Part shown: piece by piece, positions 1 to 8,881 of the stretch
Layout of the letters: the number at the start of each line of letters is the position of its first letter
How positions within the stretch are numbered: position 1 is the first letter of the stretch
Source of the DNA: an uncultured Alphaproteobacteria bacterium
GTDB lineage: Bacteria > Pseudomonadota > Alphaproteobacteria > Micavibrionales > Micavibrionaceae
Reading direction: 5' to 3'
NCBI GenBank assembly: GCA_946481105.1
Contig: CAMLMM010000025.1
Span: 1 to 25,970 of the forward strand
DNA length: 25,970 nucleotides
The notes under the pieces: generated by a model
Database searches by the model: none
Told to the model about the DNA's origin: nothing
What the model saw: the letters and a program-made list of their open reading frames with translations, nothing else
Translations under genes and position numbers: made by a program

Positions 1-4
1 TTGA

Positions 5-1225
5 TTATTTCCCCATCAGGACGAGGTCGACACGGTCGACGGGAGTCTGGGATGTTTTATCGCCGAGTGCTTTCAGGTCCATACGCGCCGCCGGGATATC
101 ATTGTCGATAAAGAACTGGCGCATTGCCAAGGCACGGGATAAGGATTCACGCCGCGCGGCGCTTTCCCCTTTGCCACCTGAGGCGAAGGCCATAATGGAT
201 ACGCGCAGGGATGATTTGGATTTCAGCGCCGGCAGGATACTGGATTTTATCTGCGCCTTCATATCCTTGGTCAGGTCAACTTTACCGGACGCGAATTCAA
301 AACTCATCTGATCGACATCCGTTACAGGAGCGGCAGGTATATCGACTTTCAGGGCTTCACGAATTTTCCCTGTATCCTGTTCCATCCGATTGCTCAGGGA
401 TTGATCAATGATGCGGTCGCCGATACTGGGTTTTGCCTTTGCCGCTGGCGGTTCAATGGGAGGCAACGCCGCCATGCCCGGAGGAGGCGCCAGCGGAGTC
501 TTGTCCACTTTTACCGGCGGTACAGCGGGCATAGTCTTGGCCGTTTTCGGCTGATAGGGTTTTGGCACGATTTTCGGTGCGTCGGATTTTACTTCCGGGG
601 CCGGAACAGGTTTTAGTTTTTCCGTTTTTGCTGGTTCAGGTTTTTTAGGTTCTTCCTTTTTAACTTCTTTTTTTACCTCTGCCTTTTTTGCGTCCTCTTT
701 TTTCGGAGGTACCTTTTTCGGCTCAGGTTTTTTCTCAGCTTTCTTCGGCTCTTCTTTCTTCACGTCAGCCGGAAGGGCGGGCGGTTTTACTTTTGGTTTG
801 TCGGCTTGTTTATCTGCCTTTTTGGCAGGGACGGGAAGTTCATCCGCTTTGTCGGAAGCCGCCGGAATAACAGAACCCGGTTCCGGCATGGTGAGCGAGC
901 CTTTTTGTTCGGTCAACACATGGAAATTTTCAACCGGGTGACCCAACAGGTCTTCGGCCTTCGGTGCGGTCAGCGATGGTTTATCGGGCGCGGGAACATC
1001 GAGCGTCAGTGGCTTGGTGACATGGGTCGATTCATTGGTGACTGTTGCGTCTGCCGGAGCTGCACCGCCAAACATTGGCGGCGGGTTGTAGCCTTTCAGC
1101 TCCTGCAGGACAGAACGGTTTACCTCGACATCCGGTTTATTATAATCAGGTGCGGACTGGGCGTGAACCTGGCCGCCCGTCAGCAGCGAAACAAGTACCA
1201 GCGCAGATGCCCCCGGATACCGCAT
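5..1225 (-). CDS. OmpA-like envelope protein with Lys/Pro-rich linker
   Basis: This 406-residue protein probably spans the periplasm or tethers the envelope. Residues 1-23 form a signal peptide ending in VHAQ. Residues about 125-230 are a low-complexity linker of Lys, Pro, Glu and Ala, similar in composition to TonB linkers. The last 100 residues resemble an OmpA C-terminal peptidoglycan-binding domain, with a beta strand around FEFASGKVDL, then an LSRALAMRQFF helix and a terminal DRVDLVLMGK strand. The canonical TD dipeptide of the OmpA domain appears replaced by an Ala/Ser/Gly stretch, while the RA of the LSxxRA helix is kept. The start codon overlaps the suhB stop by one base (TAATG), so translation is probably coupled to suhB. 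The exact role is unknown; the domain call is from pattern recognition. Confidence 0.8.
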   Translation of the reverse strand: MRYPGASALVLVSLLTGGQVHAQSAPDYNKPDVEVNRSVLQELKGYNPPPMFGGAAPADATVTNESTHVTKPLTLDVPAPDKPSLTAPKAEDLLGHPVENFHVLTEQKGSLTMPEPGSVIPAASDKADELPVPAKKADKQADKPKVKPPALPADVKKEEPKKAEKKPEPKKVPPKKEDAKKAEVKKEVKKEEPKKPEPAKTEKLKPVPAPEVKSDAPKIVPKPYQPKTAKTMPAVPPVKVDKTPLAPPPGMAALPPIEPPAAKAKPSIGDRIIDQSLSNRMEQDTGKIREALKVDIPAAPVTDVDQMSFEFASGKVDLTKDMKAQIKSSILPALKSKSSLRVSIMAFASGGKGESAARRESLSRALAMRQFFIDNDIPAARMDLKALGDKTSQTPVDRVDLVLMGK

Positions 1226-2046
1226 TAGCCGTTTGACTCCACGATGATATTTTTCAGGTCGTTATGGATGAGTCCGTTTGACGCCAGAATGGCCGACGCA
1301 TAAACCGGGTTCGGATCGCCAAGCAGGCTGGATATTTGCCCACCGGCTTCTTTGACAATCAGGGAACCAGCCGCCATATCCCATGGCTTCAGACCATTTT
1401 CCCAGAAGCCTTCGAAACGGCCTGCAGCCACATAGCAAAGGTCCAGCGCGGCAGAACCCATGCGGCGATAGCCACCTGTCTTTCCGGTGAGCGCAGCGAT
1501 GTTTTTAACGAAGCGGTCTTGTTCGGCTTTGCCCTTGGACGCGGCATCGCCCCCGGCAATAACCGACATGGATAAATCTTTCCGCGCGGATACGCGCAGG
1601 CGGCGGGAGGACAGCATCGCGCCCAAACCTTTTTCGGCAACAAATACTTCGTTCAAAATCGGATTCATCACGAGGCCCGCAACGATTTCACGTCCGGTTG
1701 CTGTCTGGCGTTCGATACCAATCGAGATAGAGAAATGTGGAATACTGTGCAGGAAGTTGGTGGTGCCGTCGAGCGGGTCGACGATAAAGCGGAATTCTTC
1801 GTCACCGGCCTGGCCGCTTTTGACTTCGCCACGTTCTTCCATCAGGAAGCCGAACGACGGGCGTGATTTTTTGAGGTCTTCATACAGGATGTCTTCGGCG
1901 CGCAGATCGGCGGCGGATACGAAATCGGCGGGGCCTTTGCGGGATACCTGCAGGTTTTCCACCTCGCCAAAGTCACGGTTCAGCGACTTGGCTGCTTTTT
2001 CTGCGGCACGCAGCATAATGGTAATATTTGCGGATGGACCGGCCAT
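1225..2046 (-). CDS. suhB: Inositol monophosphatase family protein (SuhB-like)
   Basis: The 273-residue protein belongs to the Mg2+/Li+-dependent phosphatase family of SuhB and inositol-1-phosphatase. Metal-binding motif 1 is present as the MEERGE glutamate followed by DPLDGTTNF, and motif 2 as WDMAAGSLIVKEAGG near residue 222. Length is normal for the family (about 260-275). The likely activity is hydrolysis of inositol or related sugar phosphates. In E. coli SuhB also acts in rRNA antitermination, which the sequence cannot confirm here. An AGGA element lies about 11 bases before the ATG. It sits 25 bases after dciA and overlaps the next gene by one base, so dciA-suhB-OmpA-like is probably one operon. 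Confidence 0.9.
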   Translation of the reverse strand: MAGPSANITIMLRAAEKAAKSLNRDFGEVENLQVSRKGPADFVSAADLRAEDILYEDLKKSRPSFGFLMEERGEVKSGQAGDEEFRFIVDPLDGTTNFLHSIPHFSISIGIERQTATGREIVAGLVMNPILNEVFVAEKGLGAMLSSRRLRVSARKDLSMSVIAGGDAASKGKAEQDRFVKNIAALTGKTGGYRRMGSAALDLCYVAAGRFEGFWENGLKPWDMAAGSLIVKEAGGQISSLLGDPNPVYASAILASNGLIHNDLKNIIVESNG

Positions 2047-2071
2047 TTTTCGAATAATCCTATTTACGATG

Positions 2072-2563
2072 TTACGGAGCCTGCTGGCTACGCTCTTTCC
2101 TTAGTACGCTTTGACCCAGTTTTTCAAGTCTAATCCGTATGTCGTCGTCGGTAACCTGACTTAAGACGGCGCTCAAATTGGTCAAGTCTTCGTCCGATAA
2201 CCGTACCGGACGCTTGAATCCCGCATCGTCGTTGGTATTTCCGGCCACATGGACGAAACGTATGCCCGTGACCCATTTATCGCCAAAAAGCTGGTTTATC
2301 CGTTCCAGTATCAGGTCTTTCTGATAATGCAGCACGGTCGCATCGGCGCTGGTCGCGGCGATATCCAGCGTCGCTTGCGGCTTGTCGCCCTTGTCTTTCG
2401 GTTTTCTGTAGTGGATTTTTGCCGGTTGTGTCTTGACGGCCATCTCAGGTCCGACGATATCATTCCATAGATTAAGTATGCGCCCCAGCCCCACGAATTT
2501 CTTACTGAAGGTCGCGGATGTCAGAGTGGAGATGGAGGCAGAAAGAGGGCGCAGATCGGACAT
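2072..2563 (-). CDS. dciA: DciA/DUF721 family protein, probable DnaB helicase loader factor
   Basis: This 163-residue protein has the DUF721 core: a helix containing LNLWNDIVGPEMA followed by strands around TQPAKIHY and LDIAATSADATVLHYQKDLILERINQLFG. DciA proteins assist loading of the replicative helicase DnaB in the many bacteria lacking DnaC. A charged C-terminal extension (about residues 120-163) is predicted helical. It is divergent from mutY with only 20 bases between the two start codons, so the promoters overlap each other or the coding starts. In several alphaproteobacteria, from memory, a DUF721 gene beside mutY is followed by a DsbA-like gene and smc; here suhB follows instead. Confidence 0.82.
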   Translation of the reverse strand: MSDLRPLSASISTLTSATFSKKFVGLGRILNLWNDIVGPEMAVKTQPAKIHYRKPKDKGDKPQATLDIAATSADATVLHYQKDLILERINQLFGDKWVTGIRFVHVAGNTNDDAGFKRPVRLSDEDLTNLSAVLSQVTDDDIRIRLEKLGQSVLRKERSQQAP

Positions 2564-2583
2564 GAGTTCTTATACGCCAGATT

Positions 2584-3681
2584 ATGCCCAAAAGTCACGT
2601 TTTTGCCTTCAACCCGCCGGAATTTCAGAAAAAGCTGCTGGAATGGTACGGTAAGAACCGCCGCGACCTGCCGTGGCGGGCGAAAAAGGGCGAAAAGTCG
2701 AATCCTTATCATGTCTGGTTATCAGAAATCATGCTTCAGCAGACGACCGTGCCCACGGTTATCCCGTATTTCCAGAAATTCACGACTCTCTGGCCGGATG
2801 TGACCTCGCTGGCCAAGGCCAAGTCGGATGACGTCATGTCGAACTGGGCGGGACTGGGATATTACGCCCGCGCACGCAATCTGGTGAAATGTGCGCAGGT
2901 TATTCACGCCGCCCATAAAGGCAAATTCCCCGACACGGAAGATACACTGATCGACCTTCCCGGTATCGGGCCGTATACATCCGCCGCCATCGCCGCGATT
3001 GCCTTTGACCGCCCGTCCGTGGTGGTGGACGGCAATATCGAACGTATCGCCGCGCGCGTGTTCGCTGTAGCCGGGGGTAGAGCGGAACAGAAACTCGCGG
3101 CAAAATTGTTATATGATGATATTGCGAAGCGCGGCAAAGAAGCGGCGCGTGACCTACCGCAGGCGTTGATGGATCTGGGCACAGCCATCTGCACACCCGC
3201 GAACCCCAAATGCGCAGCCTGTCCCGTCTCAGCCGACTGCAAAGCCTATCTGACCGGGCAGGTCGCGGTATATCCCGTGAAGACCATCAAGAAAGCCGTG
3301 CCAACACGTCACGGGCGCGTCTACTGGTTGCAGACCAGCAATGGCGAAGTTGTTCTGGAGCGCCGCGCGGATGACCGGATGCTGGGTGGGATGGTGGCCT
3401 TGCCCACGACCGACTGGGACCGGGATGAACATAGCGTGGTTGCCCACCCGGCGTGGCTGGAAAAAGTCCGGGGCCTAACAAAAATCGGCGAAATTCGCCA
3501 TAGTTTTAGCCATTTTCACCTGATACTGGAAGTCTGGGGGACGGATTGCCTGCGGAAGAATGATTTTTCCCCCAAAACACGCAATTTAAGCTATACTTCC
3601 AGTGTGAAGGCGGGGGATTCCGGCCTGCCAACCGTATTTAAGAAAGCGGCCCGTTTAGCCGCCGGGTTTTATAACCGTTAG
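2584..3681 (+). CDS. mutY: A/G-specific adenine glycosylase MutY
   Basis: MutY removes adenine mispaired with 8-oxoguanine. The 365-residue protein shows the order expected: catalytic helix with EIMLQQTTVPTVIPYF near residues 48-63, helix-hairpin-helix LPGIGPYTSAAIAAIAF with the catalytic Asp in VVVDGN near 137, and the four-cysteine iron-sulfur loop C-X6-C-X2-C-X5-C near residues 198-214. The C-terminal third is the Nudix-like 8-oxoG recognition domain, including the FSHFHL segment. The chosen ATG is the first start after an in-frame stop at 2563-2565. The next gene starts 11 bases after the stop, suggesting cotranscription. Confidence 0.96.
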   Translation: MPKSHVFAFNPPEFQKKLLEWYGKNRRDLPWRAKKGEKSNPYHVWLSEIMLQQTTVPTVIPYFQKFTTLWPDVTSLAKAKSDDVMSNWAGLGYYARARNLVKCAQVIHAAHKGKFPDTEDTLIDLPGIGPYTSAAIAAIAFDRPSVVVDGNIERIAARVFAVAGGRAEQKLAAKLLYDDIAKRGKEAARDLPQALMDLGTAICTPANPKCAACPVSADCKAYLTGQVAVYPVKTIKKAVPTRHGRVYWLQTSNGEVVLERRADDRMLGGMVALPTTDWDRDEHSVVAHPAWLEKVRGLTKIGEIRHSFSHFHLILEVWGTDCLRKNDFSPKTRNLSYTSSVKAGDSGLPTVFKKAARLAAGFYNR

Positions 3682-3692
3682 ATGGTGATGTA

Positions 3693-4589
3693 ATGAAATT
3701 TGCTGTTCTCGCTGCCTTTCTCGTACTTGGTTTTGCCAGCCCCAGTTTTGCCCAGAATGCCGAAACACCCACGCCTGCCCCCACGGGTGCCATTCCGAAC
3801 ACAGAGAAGGAAGTTGCGCCAGCACTACCCGACAGCATTGTCGATATGACCGCACCGCCACCCACGGTACGCACAAAACCAAAGGCCATTTCAGAAAAGC
3901 CAAAGAAAATCGACGTTTCGCGTATCGTCTTTGCGCCAACTTCCTTTTACACACTGTCAAAACTGGCCTGGGCCATGAATGCCTATGAGCTTGATGATAA
4001 CGAAGCCCTAGACCAGTTTTTAAAAATCACTGAATGCAATCTGTATCACAAGTTTTTCAAGAATGAATTCGAGTGGCAGAAAATTCGCGCGACAACACGG
4101 TCCTATCTTGTCAATTATGGCGCCGACCTGCCCCGTTATTACGAGTTCATGCAGCCTATTTATCTGGAGCGATATAATTTTGACCTGGAAGGCTTTCCGC
4201 TGATGCCGAACTCAAAATATGAGTCGGCCTATGTGATTCAAATCACCGAACCTGAAATTCAGTATAATAGCTGCGGCGATAAATTTGAGGGTGATACCCT
4301 GAAATTTCCACTGGGGGGCATTTTAAGATTGCGCAGCCCATTCAGCCTGTCCTTTATCCGCGTTCCCAATAGAGTCGCCAAGGAATACCTGACTTTGCTC
4401 GATCGTCAAAATATTTTCACCGACGAAGGACGTCCGGCCTATATACGTTATCGCATCGAGCTGAAAAAATATCTTGAGAATGTCATGGTCAAAAATCGCA
4501 GCTATTACGTATTTGAAGGCAAGCTGCTTCAGCTTGACGTCTTTGCCGACCGTGAGATGATCCTGCCGTTATACAGCCAAAAATTCTAG
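3693..4589 (+). CDS. Secreted or periplasmic protein of unknown function
   Basis: I do not recognise this 298-residue protein with confidence. Residues 1-20 are a clear Sec signal peptide ending in SFAQ, followed by a Pro/Thr-rich stretch to about residue 70 that is probably flexible. The remaining 220 residues form a compact domain rich in Tyr, Phe and Leu, with two cysteines about 75 residues apart (TECNLY and NSCGDKF) that could form a disulfide after export. There is no lipobox and no further membrane segment. It follows mutY by 11 bases and converges on folB, overlapping its 3' end by four bases. It may match one of the proteobacterial DUF families; a profile search would settle that. 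Confidence 0.75.
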   Translation: MKFAVLAAFLVLGFASPSFAQNAETPTPAPTGAIPNTEKEVAPALPDSIVDMTAPPPTVRTKPKAISEKPKKIDVSRIVFAPTSFYTLSKLAWAMNAYELDDNEALDQFLKITECNLYHKFFKNEFEWQKIRATTRSYLVNYGADLPRYYEFMQPIYLERYNFDLEGFPLMPNSKYESAYVIQITEPEIQYNSCGDKFEGDTLKFPLGGILRLRSPFSLSFIRVPNRVAKEYLTLLDRQNIFTDEGRPAYIRYRIELKKYLENVMVKNRSYYVFEGKLLQLDVFADREMILPLYSQKF

Positions 4590-4950
4590 CGGCTGCGCAG
4601 GATATCGCAGCCGACGCTGCCTTCGTCATATACCTGATTTTTCAGTATCTGCACCCGCACATGGGCTATGCGCCTGTCTTTCAGCGCATAGGATGCCAGG
4701 TCTTCCGCCAGCGTTTCGACCAGATTATGATGCGTGATGGCCTGGGCGCGGATTTCACTGACCATGCCTTCGTATGATACCGTGTCGTCAATCCGGTCAT
4801 GCGGCACGACCGGATCAATAAGTTCCATATCCACATTCACGGTGATCTGCTGTTGCCGCTCATGTTCATGCGGATAGATGCCGATAGAAGCCAGTACTTT
4901 GAAATCACGGACCTGAATGGTGGTGCGGTTATGTTTGCGGCGGCCAAACA

Positions 4951-4951
<1 letters not shown>
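4586..4951 (-). CDS. folB: Dihydroneopterin aldolase (FolB family)
   Basis: The 121-residue protein matches the FolB fold throughout: IGIYPHEHERQQQITVNVDMEL at the N terminus contains the conserved Glu and Gln, DTVSYEGMVSEI carries the conserved Tyr, NLVETLAEDLA is the central helix, and VQILKNQ holds the expected catalytic Lys. FolB converts 7,8-dihydroneopterin to 6-hydroxymethyl-dihydropterin in folate synthesis; close paralogs act as epimerases, so the substrate is not certain. The start overlaps the ccrM stop by one base (TAATG), which implies coupled translation with ccrM. Its 3' end overlaps the convergent secreted-protein gene by four bases. Confidence 0.88.
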
Positions 4952-6274
<1,323 letters not shown>

Positions 6275-6913
6275 CTACGCAGTTTTACGCAGCATGACTT
6301 CCCGCACCGGCGCGAAGGACGTACGGTGATGCGGTGTCGGCCCGTGGGTGGATAGGGCCGAAAGATGGTCTGGTGTGCCGTATCCGGCATTGCTGTGCCA
6401 GTTATAATGCGGATAATCCACCGCAAGTTTTTCCATCATCCGGTCGCGGGTAACTTTGGCCAGGATAGAGGCGGCGGCAATCGACACGGATTTGGCATCC
6501 CCCTCGACAATCGTCTGGGACCGCCAATGCCAGTCAGTTTTGGGGGTATAGTTGCCGTCAATCAACAGCAAGTCAGGTTCCATGTTACACATCGCGATAG
6601 CGCGGCGCATGGCGATGAACGTCGCCTGCAAAATATTATGCGTGTCGATTTCCTCAACGCTCGCCTCGGCAATGCCATAGGTGCATTGGGTCGTAATAAC
6701 TGAAAACAACACGTCTCGGCGCACGGCGGTGAGTTGCTTGCTGTCGCGCACATCTTTCCACACCGGATGTTTACGTTTTTCCGGCGGAATGTAAACGCAG
6801 GCGGCGACAACCGGTCCAGCGAGAGGTCCGCGTCCGACTTCGTCAAGCCCGAAGCAAGGCCCGGAAGCCATGTCTTCAAATTTAAAATTGGGGCGTTGGA
6901 CCCGCGTCATCAT
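6275..6913 (-). CDS. rnhB: Ribonuclease HII
   Basis: RNase HII cleaves RNA in RNA-DNA hybrids and removes misincorporated ribonucleotides. The first catalytic motif GLDEVGRGPLAGPVVAA, LLIDGN with its Asp, and DAKSVSIAAASILAKVTRDR are all present. I prefer ATG at 6913 (212 residues): it makes a four-base ATGA overlap with the ackA stop, has AGGTAAT just before it, and gives a normal N-terminal length. ATG at 6946 would give 223 residues but overlaps ackA by 37 bases; ATG at 6910 is also possible. It appears to be the last gene of pepN-phosphotransacylase-ackA-rnhB before the ccrM leader. Confidence 0.94.
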   Translation of the reverse strand: MMTRVQRPNFKFEDMASGPCFGLDEVGRGPLAGPVVAACVYIPPEKRKHPVWKDVRDSKQLTAVRRDVLFSVITTQCTYGIAEASVEEIDTHNILQATFIAMRRAIAMCNMEPDLLLIDGNYTPKTDWHWRSQTIVEGDAKSVSIAAASILAKVTRDRMMEKLAVDYPHYNWHSNAGYGTPDHLSALSTHGPTPHHRTSFAPVREVMLRKTA

Positions 6914-7938
6914 ATTACCTGCTGAATTTCCTGCGCCATTATCCATTCTTCATTGGTTTTAATGACCAGATGCGGAATGTTGCCCAGATGTGAAACCTGT
7001 TTCAAGATAGAATCACGCAATTTCGTTGCGTTTTCGCCAATTCCGCCGGTAAAAACAATACCATCCAGCCCCCCGAGCGATACGGTTAATGCACCAATGG
7101 CCTGAGCCACCTTCAAGGCAAAATGATTCAAGGCGAATGCCGCCTGCGGATTATCCGATTCAAGTAATGTTTTGACGTCGTTACTGATGCCTGAGAGTCC
7201 CAAAAGGCCGGACTTATCGTAAAGAATATTTTCAACTTCGTTGGGCGAGAGTTTCATGTCCTTCATAAGGTATAAAACAAGGCCGGGGTCAATGCTGCCG
7301 CAGCGCGTGCCCATCGGTACGCCATCCAGCGCCGTGAGGCCCATCGTTGTGTCGATGCTTTTGCCATTCTTCATGGCACACAAGCTGCTGCCGTTACCAA
7401 GATGCGCAATAATCACGCGTCCTGACGCCAGATGCGGGTGATCCTGCCGCAGCACATGGGCAATCCATTTATACGAGAGCCCGTGAAACCCATAACGGCG
7501 AAGACCCTGATCACGCAACGTAGCGGGCAGGGCATAGGTATCGAATAGCGCATCATGCCCGTGATGGAAGGCCGTATCAAAACAGGCATATTGCGGTATG
7601 TCCGGGTATAGTTTCTGCATGATACGAATAGCCGCGAGGTTATGCGACTGGTGCAACGGTGCAAAAGGGCTGTATTTTTCCAGTTCCGCGAGGACATTAT
7701 CGGTGACAGAAACGGCCCCAGAAAAATTCGGCCCGCCATGCACGACACGGTGCACAACAGCCGCCAGATCATGTTTATCAACGTCATTTATAATGCAGGA
7801 GATGGCGTCTTCATATGTCGGGTTGCCATGCGATTTCAGGCCCGTTATTTTATCACCACCGCATTCCGTCAGGCTGTCACGGTCAAAAAGCCGGTATTTG
7901 ACGCTGGACGACCCGACATTCAGCACCAGCAGTTTCAC
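6910..7938 (-). CDS. ackA: Acetate/butyrate kinase family, short form
   Basis: This kinase interconverts an acyl phosphate plus ADP with the carboxylate plus ATP. Present are the N-terminal phosphate-binding NVGSSSVKY, HRVVHGG with its catalytic Arg, FDTAFH with the catalytic Asp, RYGFHGLS, HLGNGSS, MGTRCGSIDPG and the VFTGGIGENA ATP site. The C-terminal TNEE is also present. At 342 residues it is about 60 shorter than typical AckA (near 400), yet both termini and all catalytic motifs are intact, so loops have been trimmed rather than an end lost. The start is GTG, overlapping the upstream phosphotransacylase stop (GTGA), with AAGGA eight bases before it. Substrate may be acetate, propionate or butyrate. 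Confidence 0.92.
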   Translation of the reverse strand: MKLLVLNVGSSSVKYRLFDRDSLTECGGDKITGLKSHGNPTYEDAISCIINDVDKHDLAAVVHRVVHGGPNFSGAVSVTDNVLAELEKYSPFAPLHQSHNLAAIRIMQKLYPDIPQYACFDTAFHHGHDALFDTYALPATLRDQGLRRYGFHGLSYKWIAHVLRQDHPHLASGRVIIAHLGNGSSLCAMKNGKSIDTTMGLTALDGVPMGTRCGSIDPGLVLYLMKDMKLSPNEVENILYDKSGLLGLSGISNDVKTLLESDNPQAAFALNHFALKVAQAIGALTVSLGGLDGIVFTGGIGENATKLRDSILKQVSHLGNIPHLVIKTNEEWIMAQEIQQVI

Positions 7939-8870
7939 TTGAATTTTCCTTCGCGGCGCGCCTGCGCGACTTTTACCGCGAGCGCACAGGACATCAGTTT
8001 TGTTTCTTCGCTATCCGCCCGGCTGGTCAGGATAATCGGGACACGCGCCCCCAGGATAATACCTGCGGCCTTCGCCCCCGCCAGGAAAGTCAGTTCTTTC
8101 GACATGATATTGCAGGATTCCAGATTGGGTGGAAACAGGATATCAGGATCCCCGGCCACAGGTGATTTTAGCTCCTTCGATGCGGCGGCATCCTTGCTGA
8201 TCGCATTATCAAAGGCGAGGGGGCCATCGAGAATCCCACCCGTAATCTGCCCCCGGTCGGCCATTTTGCACAAAGCGGCCGCATCCAGTGTTGCCTGCAT
8301 TTTCGCGTTGACGACTTCCACCGCCGCCAGAATGGCCACCTTCGGATCATGGTCGTAACCGAATATTGCATGCCAGAAATGAATAGCGTTCTGGATGATA
8401 TCAGCCTTTACATCCAGATCAGGCGCGATATTGACCGCCGCATCCGTAATCACAACCGGCTTATGATAGGTTGGAATATCCATGATATAGGCATGGGATA
8501 TGCGACGTTCGGTCATCAGCGAGCGTGTAACGATGATGGCGTGCAGGATTTCATCCGTATGCAGCCCGCCCTTCATAATGGCTTCGACTTCCCCCTTGGC
8601 GGCGAGTTCCGCGCCTTTCGCCGCCGCCGCGTGGCTGTGTTCAGTATCAATCAGCGTCCACGGGGAAATATCAATGCCCGCTTCTTTTGCCGCAAGGGTG
8701 ATGCGTGCCTGCGGCCCCACCAGTACCGGGACAATCAGATTATGCGCAGCGGCTTTCGCCACCACCTCAATGTCGGAAGCGCGGACAGGATGGACCACAG
8801 CGGTCTTTAAGGCAGGAAGAGTGGCGCAGGATGCGATAGCCTGTGCAAAAAAACCATCTGTTGCGACCAT
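7935..8870 (-). CDS. ptb: Phosphate acetyl/butyryltransferase
   Basis: The 311-residue protein is a single-domain phosphotransacylase of the Ptb/Pta family, converting an acyl-CoA plus phosphate to acyl phosphate plus CoA. Supporting segments are PVLVGP, the EAIMKGGLHTDEIL motif, the DAAVNIAPDL segment, GGILDGPLAFDNAIS, DILFPPNLESCNIMSKEL and AGIILGARVPIILTSRADS near the C terminus. There is no enoyl-CoA hydratase-type MaoC domain, although alphaproteobacterial relatives sometimes carry one. Pairing with an overlapping acyl kinase gene means the two probably make ATP from acyl-CoA. It starts 11 bases after pepN with an AGGGGAATAAT ribosome-binding site. Confidence 0.88.
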   Translation of the reverse strand: MVATDGFFAQAIASCATLPALKTAVVHPVRASDIEVVAKAAAHNLIVPVLVGPQARITLAAKEAGIDISPWTLIDTEHSHAAAAKGAELAAKGEVEAIMKGGLHTDEILHAIIVTRSLMTERRISHAYIMDIPTYHKPVVITDAAVNIAPDLDVKADIIQNAIHFWHAIFGYDHDPKVAILAAVEVVNAKMQATLDAAALCKMADRGQITGGILDGPLAFDNAISKDAAASKELKSPVAGDPDILFPPNLESCNIMSKELTFLAGAKAAGIILGARVPIILTSRADSEETKLMSCALAVKVAQARREGKFK

Positions 8871-8881
8871 ATTATTCCCCT

